A DNA stretch of 64,000 nt from Paracoccaceae bacterium (GTDB lineage: Bacteria; Pseudomonadota; Alphaproteobacteria; Rhodobacterales; Rhodobacteraceae): the NCBI GenBank assembly GCA_022448925.1, contig JAKVCP010000008.1:1-64000 (forward strand). The letters are read 5' to 3'. This document shows positions 18,899 through 28,116 of this stretch, one piece after another (the stretch's first letter is position 1; the number at the start of each line of letters is the position of its first letter). The translations under genes and the position numbers were made by a program. The notes under the pieces are model-generated. The model was not told where the DNA came from. It did no database searches and saw nothing but the letters and a program-made list of their open reading frames with translations.

Positions 18899-19046
18899 CT
18901 ATGCAGGCCCTTCTTTCTTGACGGTCCAAAACCGGCCCCCTCTTAAAGGCTGATTGCCCGGGGGGGAACCACATATTTGCCGCAGGGCTGGACAGCAGAC
19001 CCCAGTTCGGGCGATGCAGGGACAGGTTTTTTCACGGAGGCGCCCC

Positions 19047-19442
19047 ATGGGCTTTTTCATTCGCTGGCTTTTTGCCCTGCTCCTGTTGACTGCGACGTAC
19101 AATCCCACCAGCTGGAACTACGTGCGGTGGTCGATGGACAACTATCAAGACCAACTGGCCATGGTGCTCTTGCTTGGGCTGGTATTGACCGCGGGCTACA
19201 TCATCTACCTGCGCGCCACGCTGCGGTCGATCGGCGCGTTCGGCATGGCCCTTGTCCTGGCCCTAGTCGGAACATTGCTTTGGGTGCTGTATGATTACGG
19301 TGTGCTGGACCTGAACAACCGAGACCTGAACCTGTGGCTGGGAATCATAGCCCTGTCTATCGTTTTGGGAATCGGCCTGAGCTGGAGCCTTGTCCGTCGC
19401 AAACTGACCGGGCAGGCCGATGTTGACGACATCGACGCCTAG
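19047..19442 (+). CDS. DUF6524-like membrane protein
   Basis: This 131-residue inner-membrane protein has four hydrophobic segments, about residues 3-18, 38-58, 64-84 and 98-118. The N-terminal NPTSWNYVRW is a motif I associate with DUF6524. An ACGGAGG ribosome site precedes the ATG at 19047 by 6 nt, and the frame upstream of it is not used. It is divergent from purA with 148 nt between starts. Function unknown. Confidence 0.8.
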   Translation: MGFFIRWLFALLLLTATYNPTSWNYVRWSMDNYQDQLAMVLLLGLVLTAGYIIYLRATLRSIGAFGMALVLALVGTLLWVLYDYGVLDLNNRDLNLWLGIIALSIVLGIGLSWSLVRRKLTGQADVDDIDA

Positions 19443-20857
19443 CGCCGAACCCCACTGACCATGCCATTGTTGATCCGGCGGCCCGTGTCGCCGGCTTTTG
19501 GAAAGCACCACTCCTTGTCGCGTACCCAAGTATAGGCGCGACACCTGTCAGTTTCGCGGCAAATACGTTCGCAGGCGCCAAGACTGACTGGCCGGTGACC
19601 GCGTTCGGTCAGATCGCCGCCAACCAGGTCGATGTTGTCCAAACGGTTAAAGCGGGCGCGCGGCACTGTCTGAGGCGCGGCAAAACTCAAACGCGGCAAG
19701 ACGGTTTTTTCAGAGGTCGCGGTGTCCATTTGGCCCGGCAAATCCTTGATCAGCGTGTTGGCGCCGTAGACTGCGTAGTACGGGACGTGATCCGAAACAT
19801 CTGCGGTCGGCAGGGACTGCAGATCCAAAGCCGCAAACGCGGTCCGCGACACCTGCGGAATGTCGTGAAACGTCACCGTGAAAACGCCGCCGTCAAATGT
19901 TTGTCGAAACGCATCGATATCCGCGCCAGACGCCAGGATGTCCTCGAAACCGTGGTCGATTTCGCAAAGCTGCTCGGTCCGGGGTGCAGTTGCGGGATAA
20001 CCCCGCACAAGCGTTACAGGATCGCCACCCCGCCGCGCCTGGCGCACACGGGTCACAGACGCGGCGCCGTTCAATACGCGAGAAGCATCCGCCTGAAGCT
20101 GACGCACCATGCGGTCAACCGATTTGGCTTTGCGGCCAGCCGGTTGGCGTCTGAGATAGGCCAGATCGCAGACCGCAAGCGCATTCTGCTGGGTGAAGGT
20201 CTTGGGATAAGCGACCCCAAATATCTGTAGGTCCGCCATGACGGCTTTGCCCACGCTTTCAATCTGGAACACCGATGGTCCGGACGTGCGCAAAACACGA
20301 TCGTACAGAAACTCGGTCATGGCCCTTTGCCCATTGCGGCTGGTTTGCCGGATGTCGTGCAGGGCCTGTGTCTCGGCCATCACAGCCGCGAACCCGCGCT
20401 CCACTTCCCGCGCAGAATAGGTTCTCCCAGCCTTCACAGGGAAGCCAGGGCTGTGAAACCCAAGCGTGGCGCCGATGTGCAATTCACGCGCAACATGCCA
20501 TCTGTTCCCGGTGCCGCCCCGTTGGCTGCCACCCAGAAAAACCAGCGCACAGGCACCTTCGCAGGATTCACCCGCCAGAACGGCCGCACGCAATCCCTTT
20601 GACCAGAATACATCAAACAGAGCGAGTCCGTCGCTGAACGCACCGCCAGAACTGTTAAGACATACGGTTTTTCCAGAGGAACCGCCCGAGATCGCTGAAA
20701 ACTGTGCAGCATCCCCCTGCGCAATTGGTCCCTCAAACCGGTAGTCACAAAGCGCGCCTGCGCCCTGTCGAAGCCCGAGTGTTTCCTTGCGCAACTCGCC
20801 GGCGTTGGCGGCTGCGACCCAAAAGACCATCGAGATTAGGATGCCCAACCTCTTCAT
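19439..20857 (-). CDS. Secreted ClpP-like fold protein with C-terminal PAN domain, catalytic Ser lost
   Basis: This 472-residue protein has a signal peptide (ILISMVFWVAAANA). Residues about 35-180 resemble the periplasmic ClpP/crotonase-like family (COG3904 type): TVCLNSSGGAFSDGLALFDV, then SCEGACALVFLGG, and the His-bearing LGFHSPGF. In active relatives the second motif is CxSAC; here Gly101 stands where the nucleophilic Ser should be. The C-terminal 65 residues form a Cys-rich PAN/apple-like domain (ACERICRETDRCRAYTWV, EWCFPKAG). A GGGAGG site precedes the ATG at 20857. It is followed upstream by a paralogous PAN protein in tandem. Probably a binding rather than a cleaving protein. Confidence 0.75.
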   Translation of the reverse strand: MKRLGILISMVFWVAAANAGELRKETLGLRQGAGALCDYRFEGPIAQGDAAQFSAISGGSSGKTVCLNSSGGAFSDGLALFDVFWSKGLRAAVLAGESCEGACALVFLGGSQRGGTGNRWHVARELHIGATLGFHSPGFPVKAGRTYSAREVERGFAAVMAETQALHDIRQTSRNGQRAMTEFLYDRVLRTSGPSVFQIESVGKAVMADLQIFGVAYPKTFTQQNALAVCDLAYLRRQPAGRKAKSVDRMVRQLQADASRVLNGAASVTRVRQARRGGDPVTLVRGYPATAPRTEQLCEIDHGFEDILASGADIDAFRQTFDGGVFTVTFHDIPQVSRTAFAALDLQSLPTADVSDHVPYYAVYGANTLIKDLPGQMDTATSEKTVLPRLSFAAPQTVPRARFNRLDNIDLVGGDLTERGHRPVSLGACERICRETDRCRAYTWVRDKEWCFPKAGDTGRRINNGMVSGVRR

Positions 20858-20896
20858 GACGATGCCTCCCGTGCTCACTCCCCCACGGATGCGAGA

Positions 20897-21484
20897 TCAC
20901 AATACCCCAAAAACACGCAAGACTGTTGACGGAATTGCGGCGAATTGGACCAAATTGTGGCAAATTCGGGGCGCGGGGCCGCCGATCAAGCCCCCCGCTG
21001 ACCACCCGTGCGTCCTCGCGTCGCCCTTGATCCCCACTTTTGGGAAACACCATGCCGTGTCTCGCACCCAAGTGTACGCGCCGCACTTCGCGTCGTTGCG
21101 GCATATCTGCTCGCATTGTGTTCGTGAGACGTTGCGGTGACCTGTCTGGGTCAGATCTGCCCCGATCAGGTCTGTGTCTTCCAGCAGGACAAAGCCCTTT
21201 TCCGTGGTTTCGGCGTTCACACCAAGTGGCACCCAAGGCAGCAATGGCAATCCGTCCAGCCGTGTTTGTGCACCATGGACCGCAATCCAGGGAACCGCGT
21301 CGATGTGAAAAACGCATCTCCCCGTTTCGTCGAATTGTGACGCGTCGCCCGATGAAACCTGGCCCGCATAACGAAAATTGCGGGCGACGCCTTCGCTGGG
21401 TTCATCATCAACAAGCGTCAGATCGCCGGCCATGGCGAAACCTGTCCACATCAACATGGCGGCGCAGAACTTGAAACGTGTCAT
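20897..21484 (-). CDS. Secreted PAN-domain protein
   Basis: This 195-residue protein has a signal peptide (FKFCAAMLMWTGFAMAG). Its PAN-like domain (about 105-170) is closely similar to the C-terminus of the neighbouring gene: DTDLIGADLTQTGHRNVS, QCEQICRNDAKCGAYTWV and TAWCFPKVG. It lacks the ClpP-like domain of its neighbour. The pair looks like a tandem duplication followed by loss of one domain; 39 nt separate them and they are probably co-transcribed. PAN domains bind proteins or sugars. The hydrophobic, Cys-free last 25 residues are unlike the rest and may be a frame-shifted tail. Confidence 0.75.
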   Translation of the reverse strand: MTRFKFCAAMLMWTGFAMAGDLTLVDDEPSEGVARNFRYAGQVSSGDASQFDETGRCVFHIDAVPWIAVHGAQTRLDGLPLLPWVPLGVNAETTEKGFVLLEDTDLIGADLTQTGHRNVSRTQCEQICRNDAKCGAYTWVRDTAWCFPKVGIKGDARTHGWSAGGLIGGPAPRICHNLVQFAAIPSTVLRVFGVL

Positions 21485-21635
21485 CCCGGATCCCTGATGT
21501 TTCGCCCTTGATGGCGATTGGATGTCGAGGGTTCGGTACCGGCGCCGCTTTTTGACAGGCTGCACGCGGACAAAGGGTTGCGGCGGGCGTCATCAGGCTC
21601 TAGATAGCCCCGTGATCCGAACTTGAGGCCGCCCC

Positions 21636-22004
21636 ATGGAAAACGTTGTCCTTATCGTCCACCTTCTGCTGGCGCTCGCGCTGATTGGCGTTGTGCTGCT
21701 GCAACGGTCCGAAGGCGGTGGCCTTGGTATGGGTGGTGGCGGAGGCGGTGCCGTCTCTGGCCGCACCGCAGCAACAGCCATGAGCAAATTCACGTGGATC
21801 CTGGCAGTGGCATTTATTTGCACGTCGCTGACCCTGACCATCATTGCGGCGCGCAATGCGTCAAACAGTTCGGTTACCGACCGGATCAATCTTGATGGTG
21901 ACGCGACCGAACAAGTTCCGGGCCTGCCTGAAACGGATGGTCTGCTGCCGCCGCCTGTGGAAAACAGTGACACCACAACGCCGCTGGTGCCGCGCGCCGA
22001 CTAA
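21636..22004 (+). CDS. secG: Preprotein translocase subunit SecG
   Basis: This 122-residue membrane protein has two helices: NVVLIVHLLLALALIGVVLL and FTWILAVAFICTSLTLTII. The conserved loop LLQRSEGGGLGMGGGGG sits between them. SecG stimulates the SecYE translocon during protein export. The C-terminal tail is acidic and Pro-rich. A TTGAGG site lies 8 nt before the ATG. A terminator-like hairpin follows, then pyrG; secG upstream of pyrG is common in alphaproteobacteria. Confidence 0.95.
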   Translation: MENVVLIVHLLLALALIGVVLLQRSEGGGLGMGGGGGGAVSGRTAATAMSKFTWILAVAFICTSLTLTIIAARNASNSSVTDRINLDGDATEQVPGLPETDGLLPPPVENSDTTTPLVPRAD

Positions 22005-22032
22005 CGGCAGCTAGACCTTGACTGTTTGTTGA

Positions 22033-22069
22033 GAACCGCAACAGCATCTTGCGGTTCCCTTGCAATTTT
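22033..22069 (+). terminator. Stem-loop after secG
   Basis: GAACCGCAA (22033-22041) pairs perfectly with TTGCGGTTC (22049-22057) around a 7-nt loop, followed by a short T-rich stretch (TTGCAATTTTG). It lies 29 nt after the secG stop and separates secG from pyrG. Confidence 0.65.
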
Positions 22070-22164
22070 GATCCGAATCCTATATGGCTTAAGTCCCGTG
22101 ATGCGGCGGCAATCGACTTTGCTGTGGGCGCCATAAACGCAATGACTCACGGGGCAAATCCGAC

Positions 22165-23808
22165 ATGGCTCGCTTTATCTTTATCACCGGGGGCGTTGTC
22201 TCTTCGCTTGGCAAAGGCCTTGCTTCGGCGGCTCTTGGTGCTTTGCTGCAGGCACGCGGCTACACGGTACGCCTGCGTAAGTTGGACCCCTATCTGAACG
22301 TTGATCCAGGTACGATGAGTCCTTTTGAACATGGCGAAGTCTTTGTCACCGATGACGGCGCTGAAACGGACTTGGACCTGGGCCATTACGAACGATTTAC
22401 AGGTGTGTCAGCCCGCAAGACAGATTCGATTTCTTCGGGTCGCATTTATTCAAACGTTTTGGAAAAGGAACGCCGCGGGGATTACCTTGGCAAAACGATT
22501 CAGGTCATTCCCCACGTCACGAACGAAATCAAGGATTTCATCAAAATCGGTGAAGATGAAGTCGACTTCATGCTGTGTGAAATCGGCGGGACGGTCGGCG
22601 ACATTGAGGGCCTGCCCTTTTTTGAAGCCATTCGTCAGTTCAGCCAGGACAAGCCACGTGGCCAATGCATGTTCATGCATCTGACTTTGCTGCCCTTTAT
22701 CGCGGCCTCGGGGGAGCTTAAGACCAAGCCAACCCAGCACAGCGTGAAAGAGCTGCGCTCGATCGGTATCGCGCCGGACATTCTGGTCTGCCGGTCCGAA
22801 GGGCCTATCCCCGCCAAGGAGCGTGAAAAACTTGCGCTGTTTTGCAATGTACGACCCGAGTCGGTGATTGCTGCACAGGACCTGAGTTCGATCTACGATG
22901 CACCACTCGCATACCACCGCGAGGGTTTGGACCAGGCCGTGCTTGATGCGTTCAATATCGCTCCGGCCCCCCGGCCTGACCTGCGCACCTGGGAAGATGT
23001 GTCAGACCGGGTTCACAATCACGAAGGTCAGGTTCGCATCGCCATTGTCGGCAAATACACGCAGCTGGAAGATGCCTACAAATCCATAGCCGAGGCTTTG
23101 ACCCATGGCGGCATGGCCAACCGGGTCAAGGTCAAGGTCGAATGGGTCGATGCCGAGGTCTTCGACAAGGAAGATGCAGCACCATACCTCGAAGGCTACA
23201 ACGCCATTCTGGTGCCAGGCGGCTTTGGCGAACGCGGCACCGAAGGCAAGATAAAGGCCGCTCAGTTTGCCCGAGAGCGCAAGGTTCCTTACCTGGGCAT
23301 TTGTCTGGGCATGCAGATGGCCGTCATCGAGGCCGCACGCAATGTCGCCGGCGTGGCAGATGCAGGGTCAGAGGAGTTTGACCATGAATCTGGTAAAAAG
23401 CGTTTTGAACCAGTCGTCTATCACTTGAAAGAGTGGGTACAAGGCAATCAGAAAGTGACCCGCAAGGTCGAAGATGCCAAGGGCGGAACCATGCGCCTTG
23501 GCGCCTATGACGCGGCCCTGACCGAAGGATCACGTGTGGCCGAAGTTTACGGCACTTTGGCGATCGATGAACGCCACCGCCATCGCTATGAGGTCGCGAT
23601 CAAGTACCGGGACCAGCTTGAACAGGCAGGGCTCAAATTTACTGGCATGTCGCCCGATGGCAGCCTTCCCGAGATCGTGGAATGGTCCGATCACCCGTGG
23701 TTCATTGGCGTACAGTTCCACCCAGAGCTGAAATCAAAGCCGTTCGATCCCCATCCCTTGTTCCGTGATTTTGTGCGCGCTGCCAAAGAGATGTCGCGAC
23801 TGGTCTAA
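22165..23808 (+). CDS. pyrG: CTP synthase
   Basis: This 547-residue enzyme aminates UTP to CTP with glutamine and ATP in the cytoplasm. The N-terminal synthase domain shows [20 protein letters not shown] and the [19 protein letters not shown] signature. The C-terminal glutamine amidotransferase domain has [17 protein letters not shown] with the nucleophilic Cys, and the distal His-x-Glu in GVQFHPEL. Length matches the family exactly. A strong intrinsic terminator lies 20 nt after the stop. Confidence 0.98.
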   Translation: MARFIFITGGVVSSLGKGLASAALGALLQARGYTVRLRKLDPYLNVDPGTMSPFEHGEVFVTDDGAETDLDLGHYERFTGVSARKTDSISSGRIYSNVLEKERRGDYLGKTIQVIPHVTNEIKDFIKIGEDEVDFMLCEIGGTVGDIEGLPFFEAIRQFSQDKPRGQCMFMHLTLLPFIAASGELKTKPTQHSVKELRSIGIAPDILVCRSEGPIPAKEREKLALFCNVRPESVIAAQDLSSIYDAPLAYHREGLDQAVLDAFNIAPAPRPDLRTWEDVSDRVHNHEGQVRIAIVGKYTQLEDAYKSIAEALTHGGMANRVKVKVEWVDAEVFDKEDAAPYLEGYNAILVPGGFGERGTEGKIKAAQFARERKVPYLGICLGMQMAVIEAARNVAGVADAGSEEFDHESGKKRFEPVVYHLKEWVQGNQKVTRKVEDAKGGTMRLGAYDAALTEGSRVAEVYGTLAIDERHRHRYEVAIKYRDQLEQAGLKFTGMSPDGSLPEIVEWSDHPWFIGVQFHPELKSKPFDPHPLFRDFVRAAKEMSRLV

Positions 23809-23828
23809 ACCGGCGCGTCTTGCCAGAC

Positions 23829-23856
23829 CTGTGCGAGCCTTGCTCGCGCAGCTTTT
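23829..23856 (+). terminator. Rho-independent terminator of pyrG
   Basis: CTGTGCGAGC (23829-23838), loop CTT, and GCTCGCGCAG (23842-23851) form a 10-bp stem with a single T-G pair, followed by CTTTT. It begins 20 nt after the pyrG stop. Confidence 0.85.
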
Positions 23857-24013
23857 GCCCCCACAAGGCTGCCGGCGATAGGCAGAGCTGCGCCGGGGGC
23901 CGCAAGACAGCCGATCGGGCTGTTTTGCATTACGTAAGATACGGCAGGTCGTCGCTGGGGCCTTTGTGTTTCTTTGCGTGACAACAGTGCCCGCGCATCC
24001 TATGTCCGGCCGC

Positions 24014-24793
24014 ATGCTCAGCTATCAACACATATATCACGCGGGCAATCCGGCAGACGTGCACAAGCACGCTCTTTTGGCGGCCTGCCTTGACTACATG
24101 GTCCAGAAGGAAAAACCGCTTAGTTATCTCGAAACGCACAGTGGACGGGGTCTGTACGATCTGGGCTCAGCAGAGGCACTGAAGACCGGCGAATACAGTC
24201 AAGGCATTGACAGGCTGCGTGAATCTCTGGCGCCTGCAAGTCCCTATCTGCGCGCCCTTCGCCAGATCGAGGCCCAGCATGGCCCCAAGGCCTATCCAGG
24301 GTCGCCTCTGATTGCGCAAGCGCTGTTGCGCGACTGTGACACCGCGCATTTCGCTGAATTGCACCCAAAGGAATTCTCGGAACTTTGCGCGGCTCTCCGA
24401 GGCACCGGAGCGCATTGCCACAAGCGCGATGGCTTTGAGATGGCACAGGCGCTGTGTCCCCCGACACCGCGTCGGGGCATGATGCTGATAGATCCATCTT
24501 ACGAATTGAAGGACGATTTTGCGCGGCTGCCAAAAATAATTGCTCAGCTGCATCGCAAGTGGAACGTGGGCGTGATTGCGCTGTGGTATCCCATACTGAC
24601 CACCCATGCCCAGACCACGATGGTCAAAGCCTTGTGCCGGGCCCATCCGCAAGCCCTGTCCCATGAGGTGCGGTTTGCGCCCGTGCGCAGCAATCATCGC
24701 ATGATTGGCTCTGGCCTTTTTGTTCTAAACCCGCCCTTCGGGCTGACAGAGGCAGCTGCACCTGTGACTGCGCTGTTCCGCGCAGTCGAGTGA
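24014..24793 (+). CDS. rlmJ: 23S rRNA (adenine(2030)-N6)-methyltransferase RlmJ
   Basis: The 259-residue product starts MLSYQHIYHAGNPADVHKHA, the RlmJ family N-terminus. It carries YLETHSGRGLYDL (AdoMet-binding region) and the catalytic LIDPSYELKDDF, a variant of the usual DPPYE. RlmJ methylates A2030 of 23S rRNA before ribosome assembly. The ATG at 24014 is chosen from similarity; in-frame ATGs at 24002 and earlier give residues not found in the family, and no ribosome site is clear. It is transcribed alone between the pyrG terminator and the glycerate kinase gene. Confidence 0.92.
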   Translation: MLSYQHIYHAGNPADVHKHALLAACLDYMVQKEKPLSYLETHSGRGLYDLGSAEALKTGEYSQGIDRLRESLAPASPYLRALRQIEAQHGPKAYPGSPLIAQALLRDCDTAHFAELHPKEFSELCAALRGTGAHCHKRDGFEMAQALCPPTPRRGMMLIDPSYELKDDFARLPKIIAQLHRKWNVGVIALWYPILTTHAQTTMVKALCRAHPQALSHEVRFAPVRSNHRMIGSGLFVLNPPFGLTEAAAPVTALFRAVE

Positions 24794-24866
24794 TCGACGT
24801 TTTCTTTTGTGACATGAGCAAATCGAGATACTAGGCTTGCTGATAGTCATTCCCTGGAAGGTTGCA

Positions 24867-25064
24867 ATGTTTAAACAGCTGCCGGTCGTGCCAATGGTCT
24901 CTAAGCCGCAACAGGCGCCCTGCCGATTTGGTTCTGGCCCAGTCAAGCGCGCAGCCGCCCGCGAAACGGTCCCGCGATACCTGATGGAAAGCCCGCGTGG
25001 CACCGCTGGACCCAGGCCCCCGCATGCTGTGCCGGTAGCGGCATCCATTCGCAAGGATCTCTGA
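24867..25064 (+). CDS. Possible small coupled ORF upstream of glycerate kinase
   Basis: A 65-codon frame has a good GGAAGG ribosome site 5 nt before its ATG, and its TGA overlaps the next gene's ATG (TGATG). That geometry favours a real, coupled gene or leader. The product is Pro- and Arg-rich (GSGPVKRAAARETVPRYL) with no motif I recognise, and an antisense frame of similar size exists. It remains doubtful. Without it, the 270 nt between rlmJ and the kinase holds nothing I can name. Confidence 0.3.
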   Translation: MFKQLPVVPMVSKPQQAPCRFGSGPVKRAAARETVPRYLMESPRGTAGPRPPHAVPVAASIRKDL

Positions 25065-26329
25065 TGTCCGACACCCAAGACCTTCGGACCATCGCCCGAA
25101 CCCTGTACGATGCTGCCGTGACGGCTGCGGACCCTGCGCTTGCCCTGCGGCGCGAACTACAGGGCGCGCCTCTGCCACCTCCGGCACATGGCGGCAGAAC
25201 AGTGCTTGTTGCAATCGGCAAGGCGGCCCCTCGGATGATGGCCGAAGCGCTTGCCCATGTTCACGGCCCGCATGAGGCATTGGTCGTGACCCATCATCAA
25301 AACACAGACACCGTGCCGGGCGCGCGGTTGATGAAAGCAGGCCATCCGGTTCCGGATGACGCTGGCGCAACTGCTGCGCGGGCCCTCGTAGATTTGCTGC
25401 AGCGCTGCACAGTGCAAGATCGGGTGATTGCGCTGATCTCAGGAGGGGGATCCGCGTTGATACCGGCGCCGGTCGACGGTTTGACACTGAGCGACAAAGC
25501 CCATGTCAATTCTGCCCTTCTGGCCAGCGGTCTTGAAATTCAGCACATGAACCTCGTGCGCCAACAACTTTCGCGCCTCAAGGGCGGCGGCTTGCTGCAA
25601 GTCGCGGCGCCTGCCACGGTCACCGCCTACATCCTGTCGGATGTGATTGGCGACGATCTTCGGGCGATTGCATCAGGCCCCACAGTCGGACCGATAGGCA
25701 CGGCATCGGACGCGATTGATGTGCTGCAAACGGCTGGGATCTGGAGCGCAATGCCACCGAATGCGCAGCGCCACTTGGAAAACCGGCGTGCCAATCCGCC
25801 CGTGCCAGAGGCAACCAATATCCTGATCGGATCCAACAAACAGAGTCTGGAGGCGATGCTGTCGGCCACCCCCAAGGGCTGGATATCCCAGATCGCCTGC
25901 GATGCCCTGATCGGTGATGTGGGCACTGCCGCTGCCCAGGTCTGTCGCCTGATTGCCACAGCCGACAAACCCCGGATTTTTCTTTTCGGCGGCGAAACAA
26001 CCGTGGCGCTGACCGGCTCTGGGCGCGGCGGGCGCAATCAGGAAATGGCGCTGAGGGTCGCCATGACTGCACCAGACGTGGCGGGCCGCTGGCTGTTTCT
26101 AAGCGGTGGCACCGACGGGCGCGATGGCCCGACCATGGCCGCGGGCGGCTATGCAGACGCTCATACGGTTGCGCGTATCAGCGCAGCTGGATCGAATGCG
26201 CGGGCGCTGTTGGACAACAACGACAGCCATGCCGCGCTGGCCTGTGCAGGCGATCTGCTGATCACAGAGGCCACAGGCACCAACGTCGCAGATGTCCAAG
26301 TGCTGCTTTTGGCACCCCAAACGCACTAA
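25064..26329 (+). CDS. Glycerate 2-kinase (MOFRL family)
   Basis: The 421-residue product is a type-II glycerate kinase, which phosphorylates D-glycerate to 2-phosphoglycerate in the serine and glyoxylate routes. Members are often annotated hydroxypyruvate reductase TtuD. Motifs seen are VAIGKAAPRMMAEAL, GHPVPDD, LISGGGSALIPAP, LSDVIGDDLRAIASGPT and the C-terminal MOFRL segment LFGGETTVALTGSGRGGRNQ with FLSGGTDGRDGPT. The start has AAGGATC just upstream. It converges on pxpA with stop codons overlapping by 4 nt. Confidence 0.93.
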   Translation: MSDTQDLRTIARTLYDAAVTAADPALALRRELQGAPLPPPAHGGRTVLVAIGKAAPRMMAEALAHVHGPHEALVVTHHQNTDTVPGARLMKAGHPVPDDAGATAARALVDLLQRCTVQDRVIALISGGGSALIPAPVDGLTLSDKAHVNSALLASGLEIQHMNLVRQQLSRLKGGGLLQVAAPATVTAYILSDVIGDDLRAIASGPTVGPIGTASDAIDVLQTAGIWSAMPPNAQRHLENRRANPPVPEATNILIGSNKQSLEAMLSATPKGWISQIACDALIGDVGTAAAQVCRLIATADKPRIFLFGGETTVALTGSGRGGRNQEMALRVAMTAPDVAGRWLFLSGGTDGRDGPTMAAGGYADAHTVARISAAGSNARALLDNNDSHAALACAGDLLITEATGTNVADVQVLLLAPQTH

Positions 26330-27096
26330 CGAGCCCCGCGAAACTGCTGAACGGATACTCCTGCAAACTCAAGCGCGGTGCGCACAGAGCGGGCAATTTC
26401 CAAAGCTGTCTGGCCATCGCCGTGCAGGCAGATCGTATCGATCCGTGCAGGGATACGGGTGCCGTCCTCGGTATGGATGGCGCCATCCATGACCATGGCC
26501 GCAATGCGCGGTCCCGCGATGTCTGGATCATGGATCACGGCCCCCGGCTTGCTGCGATCAACCAGGGTGGCATCGGCGTTGTAGGCCCGGTCGGCAAAGA
26601 TTTCTCCGGCCCAGCGGGCACCCAGAGCCCTGGCTGCGCGTTCCTGTGCGGTGCCGGCCAGAACCACAAGGATCATCTCTGGATCGACAGACAGGACCGC
26701 CTCATAGGCGGCCTTGGCCATTGCCTCATCTTCGGCCGCCATGTTGGCCATTGCGCCATGTAGCTTGACGTGCCGCACCTCGCCGCCAGCTGCCCGCGCC
26801 ACCGCGATCGCAGCTCCAACTTGATACCGCACCAGGTTCGCAAGGCTCTGGCCCGACATGGAAACACGCCGCCGCCCAAATCCCTGCAGATCGGCAAAGC
26901 CCGGATGCGCGCCGATCCCAACGCCTTTGCGCGCGGCATCTGCCATTGTGGTGGCCATCACATCCCAATCGCCCGCGTGAAGCCCGCATGCGATATTGGC
27001 CGAACTCACAATCTTCAAGAGTTCAGCATCATTGCCCATCACCCACGGGCCATAGCTTTCGCCCATATCGGCATTCAGATCGACGGTTTGAGTCAT
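26326..27096 (-). CDS. pxpA: 5-oxoprolinase subunit A (LamB/YcsF family)
   Basis: This 256-residue subunit of the bacterial ATP-dependent 5-oxoprolinase opens 5-oxoproline to glutamate together with PxpB and PxpC. The N-terminus VDLNADMGESYGPWVMGND and SSANIACGLHAGDWDVM are family signatures. GAHPGFADLQGFGRR and LHGDGQTALEIA follow. AAGGAG precedes the ATG at 27096. It is the last gene of an operon with a deacetylase-fold gene, pxpB and pxpC, 9 nt after pxpC. Confidence 0.95.
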   Translation of the reverse strand: MTQTVDLNADMGESYGPWVMGNDAELLKIVSSANIACGLHAGDWDVMATTMADAARKGVGIGAHPGFADLQGFGRRRVSMSGQSLANLVRYQVGAAIAVARAAGGEVRHVKLHGAMANMAAEDEAMAKAAYEAVLSVDPEMILVVLAGTAQERAARALGARWAGEIFADRAYNADATLVDRSKPGAVIHDPDIAGPRIAAMVMDGAIHTEDGTRIPARIDTICLHGDGQTALEIARSVRTALEFAGVSVQQFRGAR

Positions 27097-27105
27097 GGAG
27101 GCTCC

Positions 27106-28116
27106 TTATGTGTCTTCATCTCCGGCAACCACACCGCTGATGAGTTGATAGGACAACAAGTCTGAAATGTCGTGGGGATCCCGTATCAGCGGGGTCAGCC
27201 CCAGCGCCAAGGTGCTGCGGGCAGTCTGTACGCGACGCTCGATGTCGACCGCCTCGTCCAGCGTGACAAATTCAAAACATACCTTGGCCCCCAAAGGTGT
27301 TTGCGCGACACGTGGCAGATCCGCTGGCAGCACGGTGGCAATGCGCGGATAACCTCCGGTGGTCTGGCATTCCGACATCAGGACATAGGGCGCGCCATCA
27401 CCCGTGACCTGTATGTCACCCGGGGTGATGACCTCTGAGAGAACGCTCAGACCGCCTTCGACAAGGAAGCCTTCGCCATCGGAGTTCAGGCGCACACCCA
27501 TGCGGTTGGCACGCGTATCGCGCGTGAATATGGTCTTGGCAAAGCGGTTGACGGTTTCCGCGCCATACATCGATGTCTGCAAACTGGACACCACGCGGAC
27601 GGTTCCGCCATTGAACCGGGGAGTGACATCCAGAGCGTACCCCGTCGTGGCGGCACCGTCCGCCCCAAGACGCACCCGGTCACCCGCCTGAAGCGCTGTT
27701 CCAAGACCGGCGGTGAACTGTGCCGCCCGCCCTCCCAGACTTGGGGGCGCGTCGAAACCGCCCCCGCCATGAAGATACCCATAGACCCCCGCCCGTATTG
27801 CTCCAAGCGTCAGGGGGGCGCCTGAAGGGACCAGATGGCTGGCATTCCAAGCCATGGACCGCCCCCCGACCGAGGCATCCATCGGCGCCCCGGTCAGGGC
27901 CACGCGCGTGTCCTGTTCAAAGACAAAAACGCCCCCGGCACCGGGCAGCTCCAGCGCCGCCAAGGCTGCAGACTGCCCCAACAGGGCGGCGCCCTCATAC
28001 ACGGCCAAACGATCCGCTGCACCCCCCCGAGACAGCCCTTGCGCCAACCAGCCAGGCCTACCCAGATCCTGCAGGCTGGCCCCCGGTCCGATCCGCGTGA
28101 TTTGCATGGTGCCCAT
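27106..28116 (-). CDS. pxpC: 5-oxoprolinase subunit C (biotin-dependent carboxyltransferase family)
   Basis: The 336-residue product belongs to the KipA/PxpC family. Motifs are ASLQDLGRPGWLAQGLSRGG near the start, LELPGAGGVF, LHGGGGFDAPPSLGGRA and CQTTGGYPRIATVLPADL. The ATG at 28116 overlaps the pxpB stop by one base (TGATG) and has GAGGTGAT 7 nt upstream; it is preferred over the in-frame ATG at 28104. PxpC with PxpB forms the complex that acts on 5-oxoproline presented by PxpA. Confidence 0.94.
   Translation of the reverse strand: MGTMQITRIGPGASLQDLGRPGWLAQGLSRGGAADRLAVYEGAALLGQSAALAALELPGAGGVFVFEQDTRVALTGAPMDASVGGRSMAWNASHLVPSGAPLTLGAIRAGVYGYLHGGGGFDAPPSLGGRAAQFTAGLGTALQAGDRVRLGADGAATTGYALDVTPRFNGGTVRVVSSLQTSMYGAETVNRFAKTIFTRDTRANRMGVRLNSDGEGFLVEGGLSVLSEVITPGDIQVTGDGAPYVLMSECQTTGGYPRIATVLPADLPRVAQTPLGAKVCFEFVTLDEAVDIERRVQTARSTLALGLTPLIRDPHDISDLLSYQLISGVVAGDEDT

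Noticed and set aside
17789-18946. 385-codon plus-strand frame
   Set aside because: Antisense shadow of purA.
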